This document shows positions 43,453-52,306 of a stretch of 64,000 bases of DNA, one piece after another. Each line of letters opens with the position of its first letter. Position 1 is the first letter of the stretch. The notes under the pieces were generated by a model. The model was not told the DNA's origin, did no database searches, and saw only the letters and a list, made by a program, of their open reading frames with translations. Made by a program: the position numbers and the translations under genes. The stretch covers positions 52,772 through 116,771 of the forward strand of contig NZ_VOIQ01000015.1 of NCBI RefSeq assembly GCF_010470675.1, read 5' to 3'. Source of the stretch: Desulfovibrio sp. JC010. GTDB taxonomy: Bacteria > Desulfobacterota > Desulfovibrionia > Desulfovibrionales > Desulfovibrionaceae.

Positions 43453-43681
43453 TAAAACCCGTCTGCCGTGCTTATTGCTGGCGTGCACCTTTTAAAAGGG
43501 GTATTAACAGCAGGTAAGCGGACCTTCTTGAGCGGCCCTTACGGATTTTTATTCAGCGACAGGCCCCGTTCCTGTCATTATACGTCAGACGCAGTGCCGC
43601 TATCAAGTAATCAAATTACAGCAAGAATTCCATGCCTTAAGTCAAGGCATGCGTAAATACTGTAGAAGGAGCACATTAGTA

Positions 43682-44962
43682 ATGGCTAATACCGTAATCG
43701 TGGGAACCCAGTGGGGGGACGAAGGCAAGGGCAAAATCGTTGATATGCTCGCCGAACAAGCAGGTGCGATTGTACGTTTCCAGGGCGGAAACAATGCAGG
43801 TCACACTCTTGTTGTGGAAGGAGAGCAGTGTATCCTGCATCTCATCCCGTCCGGGGTTCTCCATCAGGGTAAAAAGTGCCTCATCGGTAACGGTGTCGTA
43901 CTCGACCCCGAGGTTTTTCTCAAGGAGATTGACGGACTTGCCGAAAAAGGCGTGGATGTCTCTCCCGAGCGTCTGATGATCAGCAAGAAGACCCAGATCA
44001 TTATGCCTTACCACAGGCAGATGGATAACTGCCGTGAATCCCTCAAGTCCGCTGATAACAAGATCGGTACCACCGGTCGCGGCATCGGCCCCTGCTACGA
44101 AGATAAAATGAACCGCTGCGGCATCCGTGCTGCGGATCTCGCTGATCCTGAACTGCTGCGTACCAAGATTGTAGCAGGTCTTCAGGAGAAAAACGTTCTT
44201 TTTGAAAAACTTTTCAACGTTGAGCCCCTTGATGCTGAAAAGGTATATCAGGAAATCCTGCCCATCGCTGAAAGGGTAGCACCTTACCTCGCTGATGTTT
44301 CTTCCGTTATTCAGGATGTTAACAAAGCCGGTCAGGACGTGCTTTTCGAAGGCGCGCAGGGCGTACATCTCGATATCGATCACGGAACCTATCCTTTCGT
44401 GACCTCTTCCAACGTTGTATCCGGTAACGCTGCTGCGGGTTCCGGATGCGGTCCCAAACAGCTGGAACGCATTATCGGTATCTGTAAGGCGTACACCACC
44501 CGCGTCGGTGCCGGTCCTTTCGCTACCGAGCTGTTTGACGAAATCGGCGACACCCTGCAGAAGAACGGTCACGAGTTCGGTGCAACCACCGGACGTAAAC
44601 GTCGTTGCGGCTGGCTGGATATGGTTGTCCTGCGCGAAACCGCGCGTCTTTGCGACCTTACCGAGTTCGCCCTGACCAAGCTGGATGTCCTTTCCGGTCT
44701 CAAAGAAATTAAAATCTGCGTTGCCTACGAGTATCGCGGTGAAAAAGTCGACTATCCCCCGCAGGAACAGAACGGCATGGCTCACGTCAAGCCCGTTTAC
44801 GAATCCATGCCCGGCTGGGATGAAGACATCACCAAGGCAGCTTCCTACGACGAACTGCCCGAAGCCGCGCGTAACTACATCGCACGCATTGAAGAACTCT
44901 CCGGCGTAAAAGTCGGCATAGTCTCTGTCGGTCCCGACCGCGCTCAGACTATTGTAAGATAG
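43682..44962 (+). CDS. purA: Adenylosuccinate synthetase
   Basis: The 426-residue protein has every PurA motif: [11 protein letters not shown] at the N-terminus with the catalytic Asp, [49 protein letters not shown] and [12 protein letters not shown]. It joins IMP and aspartate using GTP in AMP synthesis. ATG 43682 follows AAGGAG; an upstream start at 43649 is unlikely. The stop is followed after 4 nt by a long-type palindromic repeat. Monocistronic. Confidence 0.95.
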   Translation: MANTVIVGTQWGDEGKGKIVDMLAEQAGAIVRFQGGNNAGHTLVVEGEQCILHLIPSGVLHQGKKCLIGNGVVLDPEVFLKEIDGLAEKGVDVSPERLMISKKTQIIMPYHRQMDNCRESLKSADNKIGTTGRGIGPCYEDKMNRCGIRAADLADPELLRTKIVAGLQEKNVLFEKLFNVEPLDAEKVYQEILPIAERVAPYLADVSSVIQDVNKAGQDVLFEGAQGVHLDIDHGTYPFVTSSNVVSGNAAAGSGCGPKQLERIIGICKAYTTRVGAGPFATELFDEIGDTLQKNGHEFGATTGRKRRCGWLDMVVLRETARLCDLTEFALTKLDVLSGLKEIKICVAYEYRGEKVDYPPQEQNGMAHVKPVYESMPGWDEDITKAASYDELPEAARNYIARIEELSGVKVGIVSVGPDRAQTIVR

Positions 44963-44966
44963 TGAT

Positions 44967-45062
44967 GCCTCCGGCGGCAGGGGAAGGGGAAACTCTTGCA
45001 AGAGTTTCCCCTTCCCCAGACCCCATCCCCTTCAGAACCTTTTATTAGGGCTTCGCCGCAGG
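44967..45062 (-). repeat. Dispersed palindromic repeat, copy C (long type, inverted)
   Basis: Begins GCCTCCGGCGGC at 44967, 4 nt after purA, then an 18-bp palindrome GGGGAAGGGGAAACTCTT / AAGAGTTTCCCCTTCCCC (44980-45017). It ends with CCTTTTATTAGGGCTTCGCC, the reverse complement of the GGCGAAGCC...TAAAAGG end of the other copies. Confidence 0.78.
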
Positions 45063-45160
45063 GGATGTTACGGAGTACGCAGTATTTAAATATTTTTTCC
45101 CACGTATGACTTTGCGTGGGATTTGGTGTTTTTAAGCTGGTGCGTTTTTTGAATTTAAAA

Positions 45161-45243
45161 GACGCGAAGCATACTAAAACTTTTTGGGATTCTTAAACCC
45201 TTTTGGAAAAGGGTTTAAGGCCCCCGGCAGGGTCGCCGAAGGC
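45161..45243 (+). repeat. Dispersed palindromic repeat, copy D (short type)
   Basis: GACGCGAAGCATACTAAAAC, TTTTTGGGATT, palindrome CTTAAACCCTTTT / AAAAGGGTTTAAG, then a variant end CCCCCGGCAGGGTCGCCGAAGGC split by an extra 10 nt. Its GAAGG lies 8 nt before the holB start. Confidence 0.8.
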
Positions 45244-45250
45244 TTTCTAC

Positions 45251-46117
45251 ATGTTCACATCTATTCAAGAAACTGCTTCGAGGCAGAATTTAGTTCTTCC
45301 CAGATTTGCGAAGCTGGCGCAGAAACCTCCGCAATGCCTTTTGATTGAAGGCGGCAGTGCTGACGAGCGTATGGACATGGCCCGTTACTGGGCTTGTGTG
45401 CTGAACTGCGAAAACGGTCAGGAACCGTGCGGCACCTGCCAGTCCTGCCGGCAGATTGCGGGGGATGCTTTTAACGATTTTCTGCTCATCGACCGTGAAG
45501 AAAATGACAGCGGCACCGGGCTGAAGCAGGATATCTCAGTAGATTCCATCCGTGAACTGCTTCCGGTCTGGGGCCAGCCTCCCAATGGCGGCGGTACTCG
45601 CGTTACGGTGGTCCGTGAAGCGCAGCACCTCAACGGCAACTCTGCCAACGCGCTGCTCAAGACTCTTGAAGAACCCCGCCCCGGTAATGTTTTTGTGCTT
45701 ACTGCACCGCAACGTGAACGGTTGCTCGAAACCCTTGTCTCCCGCAGCTGGGTAATCACCCTTGCATGGCCTACTGATCAGCAGAATTCCCCGGAAGTTG
45801 CGCAGTGGGTCAATGCCATGCTGAAGTTCTGGCGTTCCGGTCAGGGCTGGTTTGCCCGTACCTCCGCTAAAGGTGCGCTGGATAAGGAGATGGGCTTGCA
45901 GGTGGTCATGGGCTGTCAGCGGGAACTCAAGAACGCGCTCGTAAATCCTCAATATACCCCTGCTGCCGATGCGCTTTCAGGCCTGTTCGATCCGAAAGGC
46001 TTACGCAGGCTCGATCTCGTGCTCGGCAAGGCGCAGGAATCCCTCAACTACAACGTAAACCCGCCCCTCGTTCTGGACTGGGTCTGCACTGCTGCCATGC
46101 CTAAAAGACGGCGGTAG
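45251..46117 (+). CDS. holB: DNA polymerase III delta' subunit
   Basis: The 288-residue protein has the delta' pattern: a degenerate nucleotide-binding loop (LLIEGGSADERMDMARYWA), a zinc-binding Cys cluster (CENGQEPCGTCQSCRQI), REAQHLNGNSANALLKTLEE and VFVLTAPQRERLLETLVSRS with the arginine finger-like SRS. It is the stator of the clamp loader that places the beta clamp on DNA. ATG 45251 is preferred, because any longer form would be read from the adjacent repeat. Ends with PKRRR just before the convergent gene. Confidence 0.87.
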   Translation: MFTSIQETASRQNLVLPRFAKLAQKPPQCLLIEGGSADERMDMARYWACVLNCENGQEPCGTCQSCRQIAGDAFNDFLLIDREENDSGTGLKQDISVDSIRELLPVWGQPPNGGGTRVTVVREAQHLNGNSANALLKTLEEPRPGNVFVLTAPQRERLLETLVSRSWVITLAWPTDQQNSPEVAQWVNAMLKFWRSGQGWFARTSAKGALDKEMGLQVVMGCQRELKNALVNPQYTPAADALSGLFDPKGLRRLDLVLGKAQESLNYNVNPPLVLDWVCTAAMPKRRR

Positions 46118-46139
46118 GGGGGGGCTGTCGCTGTCTTAT

Positions 46140-46910
46140 TCAGTTCGCAATCCAACGTTCGTTCTTTATCTCAACAATAGCAGCATTGATTTCTTGTATG
46201 GTCGCATCTGAGACATCACGTGAAAAAATCAGATGACGTTTATTTCCGTTAATTATATCTGCCAGTGACATGAAATAAAAGTAATCTTCTTTGTAGCCGG
46301 ATTGTTTGATAATTGTAGAAATTTCTTCCGGGGCCAGCAGGCAGAAATCAATTTTTCCGTTATGCAGCATTTTGATCAATTGCTGTGTTGTGCCGGATAG
46401 TGAGTGTACTGATTGAGGGTGCTGCCTCAGCAGTCTGTCCACATATTCGCCCATGGAATGTCCGGCAACATACCCTGTCTTGAATTGGTCCTGAGCAAGA
46501 ACATCTTTCAGTGTTCTGAATTTATAGAATTTTTTGTGATCTTCAGTTCTTAGTAATAAGCCGAATGGCTCATTTTCGTATATCGGCAGTGAGAATTTCG
46601 CATATTCTTTGCGTTCTCTGGTTTTAAACCAGCCAATGGATGCAAAATTACCGCCCTTTTTGATGGTATGAAGAATCCTTTTGGACGGCATGCTTTTATA
46701 GGTGCATTTATGCCCTGCCTTCTCCATTATTTGTTTGGTAAGATGAAGTAGAAAACCTTCCGGCTTGTTGTCTGCGGTAGTGAAGTAGTAGGGCGGAAGT
46801 TCAATATAGCCGACTGTTATCTGTTCAGCGTAGGACGGCACATAGAATAAACACAAAAAAGAAAGCGCGATTATGGTGGATGCGATGGATTTATGAAAAT
46901 ATTTTTTCAT
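46140..46910 (-). CDS. Periplasmic solute-binding protein, family 3 (orphan)
   Basis: The 256-residue protein has a signal peptide (IASTIIALSFLCLFYVPSYA) and a family-3 binding domain: TVGYIELPPYYFTTADNKPE, GFLLHLTKQIMEKAG, SMPSKRILHTIKKGG, FASIGWFKTRERKEYAKFSL. No permease is next to it. It is AT-rich relative to neighbours. A probable structured RNA and terminator lie upstream on the same strand, so that RNA could serve as an attenuating leader. Its stop is 22 nt from the holB stop with no terminator between. Confidence 0.8.
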   Translation of the reverse strand: MKKYFHKSIASTIIALSFLCLFYVPSYAEQITVGYIELPPYYFTTADNKPEGFLLHLTKQIMEKAGHKCTYKSMPSKRILHTIKKGGNFASIGWFKTRERKEYAKFSLPIYENEPFGLLLRTEDHKKFYKFRTLKDVLAQDQFKTGYVAGHSMGEYVDRLLRQHPQSVHSLSGTTQQLIKMLHNGKIDFCLLAPEEISTIIKQSGYKEDYFYFMSLADIINGNKRHLIFSRDVSDATIQEINAAIVEIKNERWIAN

Positions 46911-47037
46911 GCTTTCTTTGTTTGGTGCTTTGATATTGAAGCTGCAACTGAATTTAAGGTATTGAATTCTAATATGACTTATCGCGCATAATATGCCACA
47001 TACAGCGAGTGCTGTCTATAATACTGTGAATAAAAGG

Positions 47038-47479
47038 CAAAAGAAAACCCCGGATGGAACATAAGTTCCGTCCGGGGGGCTTTACGTACATGTTGCACAG
47101 ATTACAATGTAACGTGTCCTGACCACATGTTAACGGTTTGCTTTTAGTTTTACCTAAATTACGCGTATCAACCAAGATTAGCGGTTGTTGTGAAGTTTTA
47201 TTTTCAACGCGTCTAAACCGATTTGATGGTTGGTTACAAAGTTTCAATAAATCCGTTTTGCCGTAGAAGAGGGGTTCCGTTTTCGCATTTGCCGGGATAA
47301 CCGGCGATTTCCAATCTCTCCGTGGGCCCGTTGGAGGTCTTAAAAGAACTCTCGCGGTAGGCTCCCCTCGAATTGAGCCTCGTCGTGAGACTCGCTTTTA
47401 GAAAGTGACATCAAGTTGATTTCACTCCCGTCTTGAGGGTTGGTTGCGAGTTGCGTTATGAACAACTACCTCTGCCTTT
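47038..47479 (-). ncRNA. Probable structured non-coding RNA (~440 nt), class unknown
   Basis: This long gap has a sigma-70 promoter with 17-nt spacing (47486-47514) and a 13-bp terminator hairpin with a T-rich tail (47048-47077) on the same strand, and no plausible ORF between. Several paired segments are visible: 47390-47395 with 47446-47451 enclosing a hairpin at 47404-47426; 47359-47364 with 47375-47380; 47291-47295 with 47301-47305; and 47161-47166 with 47207-47212 enclosing 47169-47173 with 47183-47187. I see no tmRNA tag frame, no RNase P signature box, and it is too long for 6S or 4.5S RNA. It may be a free RNA or a leader of the gene at 46140. Confidence 0.62.
47048..47077 (-). terminator. 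Terminator of the putative structured RNA
   Basis: On the minus strand CCCCGGACGGAAC-TTAT-GTTCCATCCGGGG (13 bp, one G-U pair) is followed by TTTTCTTTT. Confidence 0.85.
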
Positions 47480-47485
47480 GATTAA

Positions 47486-47514
47486 AAGATAACTCCGCTT
47501 AAGCTACGCGTCAA
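47486..47514 (-). promoter_or_regulatory. Sigma-70 promoter of the putative structured RNA
   Basis: On the minus strand TTGACG, a 17-nt spacer and TATCTT give a good sigma-70 match. The transcript would start near 47479. Confidence 0.68.
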
Positions 47515-47536
47515 CACTAAAATATATTTTTTGTGT

Positions 47537-48424
47537 TTAATTCTTTTTGCCCAGCTGTTGGATGATGTTCCCGCCCACAATAAAAAGCAGGCCGACCAGT
47601 GTTGAGGGCAGGATTTCCTCCCCCAGAATGAAATGGATCAGGATCAGCGAAAGGAAAGGGGAAAGGAAGATCAGGTTGCTGACCCTTGATGCTTTCTCCG
47701 TAAGTTTCAGAGCATTCAGCCAGAGGGCGAATGTTATACCCATTTCAAAGAATCCCACATAAGCTGCGGAAAGGATGGCCGGGACTGCCAGCGGCGGCGG
47801 TCCGGAAAATATAAGCATGGCTACGGTCACAAAGGGCAGTCCGAAACAGAAATTCAGGAACAGTCCTATGAGCGGATCGGATTTACTTTTGGCGTTTATG
47901 ATCCAGTACAGGGACCAGAGGATGGTGCTGAAAAGGGCCAGAAATACCCCGTAGCCATTGCTGAACTGGATATCGAGCAGGTTGCCGTGGGTGGAGATAA
48001 CCACCACACCCATATAGCTGGTCAGTATTGCCAGCAGTTCACGCATGGTCATCTTCTGGCCCAGCAGGGGGATGGAAAGCAGGGAAAGGGTTATCGCCCA
48101 TGTGTAATTGAGGGGCTGGGCTTCCTGTGCAGGAAGCAGGGCATAAGCTTTGAAGAGTACGATGTAATACAGGAACGGATTGAGCAGGCCGGGCAGACCG
48201 CATTTGAGCATTTCTTTTTTGCTCATCTGCTTTATCTGTGCGGTTTTATTTTGTATCTTTAAAATGGTGAAGAGTGACACGGTAGAGAAGATAGTCGCGT
48301 AAAAGAGCAGGTGCAACGGGGTCATGTAGCCCAGTGCTATCTTGAATGCCGAGGCCACCGTGGACCAGATGAGTACGGCGGATATACCGTACAGATACGC
48401 TTTTTTCTGGTTATGCTGCTGCAA
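47537..48424 (-). CDS. EamA/DMT-family transporter
   Basis: The 295-residue protein has ten membrane segments in two EamA halves: YLYGISAVLIWSTVASAFKI, LHLLFYATIFSTVSLFTIL, GYGVFLALFSTILWSLYWII, LSLILIHFILGEEILPSTLV. The family exports or exchanges metabolites such as amino acids. The start codon is TTG at 48424 with GGAG 10 nt upstream. It lies upstream of the structured RNA on the same strand. Substrate not known. Confidence 0.85.
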   Translation of the reverse strand: MQQHNQKKAYLYGISAVLIWSTVASAFKIALGYMTPLHLLFYATIFSTVSLFTILKIQNKTAQIKQMSKKEMLKCGLPGLLNPFLYYIVLFKAYALLPAQEAQPLNYTWAITLSLLSIPLLGQKMTMRELLAILTSYMGVVVISTHGNLLDIQFSNGYGVFLALFSTILWSLYWIINAKSKSDPLIGLFLNFCFGLPFVTVAMLIFSGPPPLAVPAILSAAYVGFFEMGITFALWLNALKLTEKASRVSNLIFLSPFLSLILIHFILGEEILPSTLVGLLFIVGGNIIQQLGKKN

Positions 48425-48548
48425 TTTCTAGTCGCTCCGCTGTTGCTTGAATCTGATTAATGGTGCATGTAACTGTGCATTCGAATTATCAAAAAAAGCA
48501 TGGCTAGCATAGTTGGAAATGATTTCAGGTTAAGATTCGGGAGGATGA

Positions 48549-50162
48549 ATGAAAATTACTTTTATGGGTGCCGCCAAGACTGTTACCGGTTCCTGCTATA
48601 TAATTGAGACTGAAAATGCCAGATTCGCCGTTGATTGCGGCCTGCATCAAGGTAACGCCGAGATTGAGAAGCGTAACAAAGGGATCGCTGACTATGATCC
48701 CAAGAAGCTTGATTTCATTCTGATCACCCATGCCCATATCGATCATACCGGGCTGCTGCCCGCTGCGGTGCGGGCCGGGTTTGACGGTCCCATTTATATG
48801 ACCACCCCCACCCGCGACCTGCTGGATATCATGCTGCTGGACAGTGCCTACATTCAGGAAATGGAAGCCGAGTGGAGCAACCGCAAAAGATTGCGTAAAG
48901 GCCAGCCGCCCCTCAAGCCTATTTACGAGCAGGAAGATGCTATCAAGACCGTGCCGCTCATGCGTACCATACAATACGGCGCAAGTTTTGACCCTGCCGA
49001 AGGTGTGACCGTAAATTTCAAGGATGCCGGACATATTCTCGGCTCGGCCTTTATTGAGCTGTGGATAAAAGAAGCGGGAGAGACCACCAAGATCGTTTTT
49101 TCCGGGGATCTCGGACACAAGGACCAGCTCATTGTGCGCAACCCCAGTATCATTGAGAAAGCTGATTACCTGCTCATGGAATCCACCTACGGCGACCGTA
49201 ACCACAAGGATTCCTCCAACAGCCTTGATGAACTGGCCCAGGCCATTGCCTATAGCTATGAGCGCGGGGGCAAAGTCGTAATCCCGGCTTTTGCAGTGGA
49301 GCGTTCACAGCAGCTTATTTATACCCTGTACCTGCTTTACAAGGATGGAAGGCTCCCGGCGGATATGCCTGTTTATCTGGACAGCCCCCTTGCCATCAAG
49401 GCTACGGAAATTTTCAGGAACCATCCGGAGTTTTTTGATCTTGATACCAAGGAACTCATGCATAACGGGGATGATCCTCTTTCCCTGCCCAACCTGAAAT
49501 TTACCCTGAGCACCGAAGAATCTCAGGCCATCAACAACACTTCCGGCCCGGCCATTGTGATTTCCGCCAGCGGCATGGCCAATGCGGGGCGCATCAAGCA
49601 CCATCTGCGTCATAATATCTGGCGTAAAGAATCAAGTGTGGTATTTGTAGGTTATCAGGGCGTGGGTACTCCGGGCCGTAGACTGGTCAACGGTGCTGAC
49701 AACATTTCCATTTTCGGCGAAAAACTAACTGTGGAGGCGAAAATCTTCACAATCAACGGTTTTTCGGGTCACGCCGGGCAGGATGAGATGATTGACTGGC
49801 TGAAACACTTTGACAGTCCGGCCATGAAAGTCATATTGACCCACGGCGAACCAAAAGGACAGAAAGTGCTGGCCGGACTCATCAAGCAGGAGCTCGGCTA
49901 CAAGGTGCATATCGCCGATTACCGTGAAGAGCTTATGCTGGTACCCGGCGGCGAGATCCAGCCTGTGGTCAAATCCAGGGTTGCCGTTACTGAGCCTGAA
50001 ATTGATTGGGAATTCCTGCTTAAGGATTCGGAGAAACTTTTCAGCGAATTCAGGGGTAGATTGGATAAAGTTAAGGCCCAGTCCTTTTTGAGCCAGACCG
50101 AGCTGCGCGACAGGCTGCTTGAAATCAACCGTCAGGTTGTGGAACTTATTTCGGAATTATAA
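48549..50162 (+). CDS. Metallo-beta-lactamase/beta-CASP RNase-like protein
   Basis: The 537-residue protein has the metal motif ITHAHIDHTGLLPAA (HxHxDH, residues 61-66), a DAGHILGSAFIEL His and FSGDLGHKD Asp, then beta-CASP elements ESTYGDRNHKD, VIPAFAVERSQQLIYTL, VISASGMANAGRIKHHL and GFSGHAGQDEMIDW. These fit the Ysh1/CPSF-like branch of RNA-processing nucleases (COG1236). GGGAGG supports the start. It is followed after 4 nt by rsmD. Probable endo- or exoribonuclease in RNA turnover. Confidence 0.87.
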   Translation: MKITFMGAAKTVTGSCYIIETENARFAVDCGLHQGNAEIEKRNKGIADYDPKKLDFILITHAHIDHTGLLPAAVRAGFDGPIYMTTPTRDLLDIMLLDSAYIQEMEAEWSNRKRLRKGQPPLKPIYEQEDAIKTVPLMRTIQYGASFDPAEGVTVNFKDAGHILGSAFIELWIKEAGETTKIVFSGDLGHKDQLIVRNPSIIEKADYLLMESTYGDRNHKDSSNSLDELAQAIAYSYERGGKVVIPAFAVERSQQLIYTLYLLYKDGRLPADMPVYLDSPLAIKATEIFRNHPEFFDLDTKELMHNGDDPLSLPNLKFTLSTEESQAINNTSGPAIVISASGMANAGRIKHHLRHNIWRKESSVVFVGYQGVGTPGRRLVNGADNISIFGEKLTVEAKIFTINGFSGHAGQDEMIDWLKHFDSPAMKVILTHGEPKGQKVLAGLIKQELGYKVHIADYREELMLVPGGEIQPVVKSRVAVTEPEIDWEFLLKDSEKLFSEFRGRLDKVKAQSFLSQTELRDRLLEINRQVVELISEL

Positions 50163-50166
50163 AATT

Positions 50167-50727
50167 ATGAGACTTATCAGCGGTAAATACGGCGGGCGGG
50201 TGATCAAGACCGCCAGCGGTCCCGGCTACCGTCCGGCAACTTCCAAGGTCCGGCAGGCTATTTTTTCCATGCTCGAATCAAGGGGCGTGGACTGGGAGGG
50301 CTTACGCGTGGCGGATATGTTCGCCGGGTCCGGCAGCCTTGCCATCGAAGCACTCAGCCGGGGGGCGGAGTTCGCCCTGTTTGTGGAAAAGAACGGGCGC
50401 GCCGCGAATCTGATCAATACCAATCTCAAGGATCTGGGCGCATCCCCCAAAGAGTACAAGGTTTTTAAAACCGACCTTTTCAAGGTGCTTGGTAAGTCTC
50501 CGGATAAACCGTACGACCTTATTTTTATCGATCCGCCATATGGATACGACCTGCTGCCGGGGGCCCTTGATGCGGCCCTTGAAAACGGCTGGCTTTCCGA
50601 AGACGGATTTGTGCTGGCGGAAGTGGAGGATAAGGTTGAGCCTCCCCAGTCGGAACATGTGGATCGCCTCGACCTGCTGGTCAACAAACTCTACGGTCAA
50701 ACAAGGATTTTATTATGGCAGAAGTAA
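50167..50727 (+). CDS. rsmD: 16S rRNA (guanine(966)-N(2))-methyltransferase
   Basis: The 186-residue protein has the RsmD layout: RLISGKYGGRVIKTASGPGY, RPATSKVRQAIFSMLESRG, SAM motif VADMFAGSGSLAIEALSRGA and catalytic DLIFIDPPYGYDLLPG (DPPY). It methylates G966 of 16S rRNA. Start chosen at ATG 50167, which begins at the conserved N-terminus, 5 nt after the previous gene. It overlaps coaD by 13 nt, a common pair. Confidence 0.9.
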   Translation: MRLISGKYGGRVIKTASGPGYRPATSKVRQAIFSMLESRGVDWEGLRVADMFAGSGSLAIEALSRGAEFALFVEKNGRAANLINTNLKDLGASPKEYKVFKTDLFKVLGKSPDKPYDLIFIDPPYGYDLLPGALDAALENGWLSEDGFVLAEVEDKVEPPQSEHVDRLDLLVNKLYGQTRILLWQK

Positions 50728-51215
50728 AACCGGTAACTGCAGTATTCCCCGGAACCTTTGATCCTTTCACCCGTGGTCATTTCTCATTGGTCATGCGCGG
50801 GATCAAGACTTTTCATAAAGTAATCGTCGCCGTGGCCGGCAGCACCTCCAAGAATACTAAATTCTCTCTTGAGGAGCGGGTGGACATGGCAAAACGCATT
50901 TTTGAGCACCATCCGCAGGTGGAGGTTGATTCTTTTGACGGACTGCTGGTCCATTATGTGGAGCAGAGTCCGGCCAATGTGATCATGCGCGGTTTGCGCG
51001 CGGTTTCCGATTTTGAGTACGAGTTCCAGATGGCCCTTATGAACCGCCGTCTTGATAACGACATCCAGACCGTCTTCCTTATGACCGATTACAAATGGAT
51101 GTATCTCAGCTCAACCATCATCAAGGATGTGGCCGTAAACGGCGGAGACATCAAAGGTCTGGTTCCGCGTCAGATCTACGATGAAGTAATCGAAAGGCTT
51201 GTTCCCGGAAAATAA
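50715..51215 (+). CDS. coaD: Pantetheine-phosphate adenylyltransferase
   Basis: The 166-residue protein has the nucleotidyltransferase motif PGTFDPFTRGHFSLVMRG (GH of the HxGH-like motif), FDGLLVHYVEQSPANVIMRG, LRAVSDFEYEFQMALMNRRL and the ISSxxI-like LSSTIIKDVAVNGGD. It makes dephospho-CoA from 4'-phosphopantetheine and ATP. AAGGA in the end of rsmD provides the ribosome-binding site. miaA starts 3 nt after it. Confidence 0.93.
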   Translation: MAEVKPVTAVFPGTFDPFTRGHFSLVMRGIKTFHKVIVAVAGSTSKNTKFSLEERVDMAKRIFEHHPQVEVDSFDGLLVHYVEQSPANVIMRGLRAVSDFEYEFQMALMNRRLDNDIQTVFLMTDYKWMYLSSTIIKDVAVNGGDIKGLVPRQIYDEVIERLVPGK

Positions 51216-51218
51216 GTC

Positions 51219-52136
51219 ATGGAAGAGCGCAGACCTGTTGTATGCATCCTCGGTCCCACCGGGGCCGGGAAGACTGCCACTTCACTGGGCATGGCCCGTA
51301 AATTTCCGGTGCGGGTGATCAATTTTGATTCCCGGCAGGTTTATACGGATTTCCCGGTGATCACTGCCCAGCCCAGCCCGGAAGAACGGGCAGTCTGTCC
51401 TCACGAGCTGTACGGTTTTCTGTCCACCACCGAGACCATCAATGCTTCCGGTTTTGTCGATCTTGCCAAGGAGCGCATCGATGCTTCCGTAGCGGACGAA
51501 CTCCCGGTACTGGTGGGCGGTACGGGCATGTATCTGCAAAGCCTTATTTCCGGTCTTGCGCCCATTCCCGACATCCCGGACGAAATCCGCGAGCGCATCC
51601 GCAAGCGCGCGGAAGAAGAGGGCGGTCCGGCCCTTTATGCCGAGCTGGAAAAGGTGGACCCGGAATACTGCACCCGTACCCATCCTAACAATCGCCAGCG
51701 CAACGCCCGCGCTCTTGAAGTATACGAAGCCACGGGCAAACCTTTTACATGGTGGCATAACCGTGAGGTTCCGCCGTCCCCGTACAAATTTCTGAAGATC
51801 GGCATCAAGGTCGATCTTGATGAACTGACTCCGTTGCTCAAGCTGCGTATCGAAAAGATGCTCGAAGCCGGGGCAGTGGAAGAAGCGCGCAGGGCTTGGG
51901 AAAAATGCCCGGATGAAAACGCGCCCGGCTGGACCGGAATCGGTTGTATTGAGCTTATGCGTTTCATCAAAGGCGAAATCGACATGGATGAGACCGTTCG
52001 GCTCTGGGCCAAGAATACCCGTGCCTATGCCAAGCGGCAGCTGACATGGTTCAAGCGGGAGCAGGATATCCACTGGTTCGCGCCTGAGGAACATGACAAG
52101 GCTGTTAATTTTGTAGAGCAGTGGCTTGCGGATTAA
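51219..52136 (+). CDS. miaA: tRNA dimethylallyltransferase
   Basis: The 305-residue protein has P-loop LGPTGAGKTATSLGMARKF, INFDSRQVYTDFPVITAQPS, PHELYGFLSTTETINASGF, VGGTGMYLQSLISGLAPIPD and the C-terminal YAKRQLTWFKREQDIHWF. It attaches dimethylallyl to A37 of UNN-reading tRNAs. Last gene of the beta-CASP-rsmD-coaD-miaA operon; a palindromic repeat (copy E) follows instead of a classic terminator. Confidence 0.95.
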   Translation: MEERRPVVCILGPTGAGKTATSLGMARKFPVRVINFDSRQVYTDFPVITAQPSPEERAVCPHELYGFLSTTETINASGFVDLAKERIDASVADELPVLVGGTGMYLQSLISGLAPIPDIPDEIRERIRKRAEEEGGPALYAELEKVDPEYCTRTHPNNRQRNARALEVYEATGKPFTWWHNREVPPSPYKFLKIGIKVDLDELTPLLKLRIEKMLEAGAVEEARRAWEKCPDENAPGWTGIGCIELMRFIKGEIDMDETVRLWAKNTRAYAKRQLTWFKREQDIHWFAPEEHDKAVNFVEQWLAD

Positions 52137-52203
52137 AGCTTGGAAGGGTAGGACGTTTTAGTTATGCTTCGCATGTAGCTTTCTATGACGAATTTCGAAT
52201 ACA

Positions 52204-52292
52204 AAGACGGCGAAGTCCTACTAAAAGTTTTTGGGATTCTTAAACCCTTTTTTTAAAAAGAGTTTAAGGCCCCCGGCGGGGTCGCCGAAGGC
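52204..52292 (+). repeat. Dispersed palindromic repeat, copy E (short type, variant end)
   Basis: GACGGCGAAGTCCTACTAAAAG, TTTTTGGGATT, palindrome TTAAACCCTTTTTT / AAAAAGAGTTTAA with one mismatch, then CCCCCGGCGGGGTCGCCGAAGGC (split by the same extra block as copy D). Confidence 0.78.
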
Positions 52293-52306
52293 AATACAGG
52301 TACATA

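Noticed and set aside
43676..45001. Long minus-strand open frame opposite purA
   Set aside because: Shadow of purA, which carries all catalytic motifs; the frame also crosses repeat C.
46969..47247. Minus-strand open frame of 92 codons in the structured-RNA region
   Set aside because: It passes through the terminator hairpin, has no ribosome-binding site, and its composition is unlike a protein; the RNA explanation fits better.
47038..47479. tmRNA, RNase P RNA or 6S RNA
   Set aside because: No resume/tag ORF with Ala-Ala end, no RNase P conserved boxes, and the length is too great for 6S.
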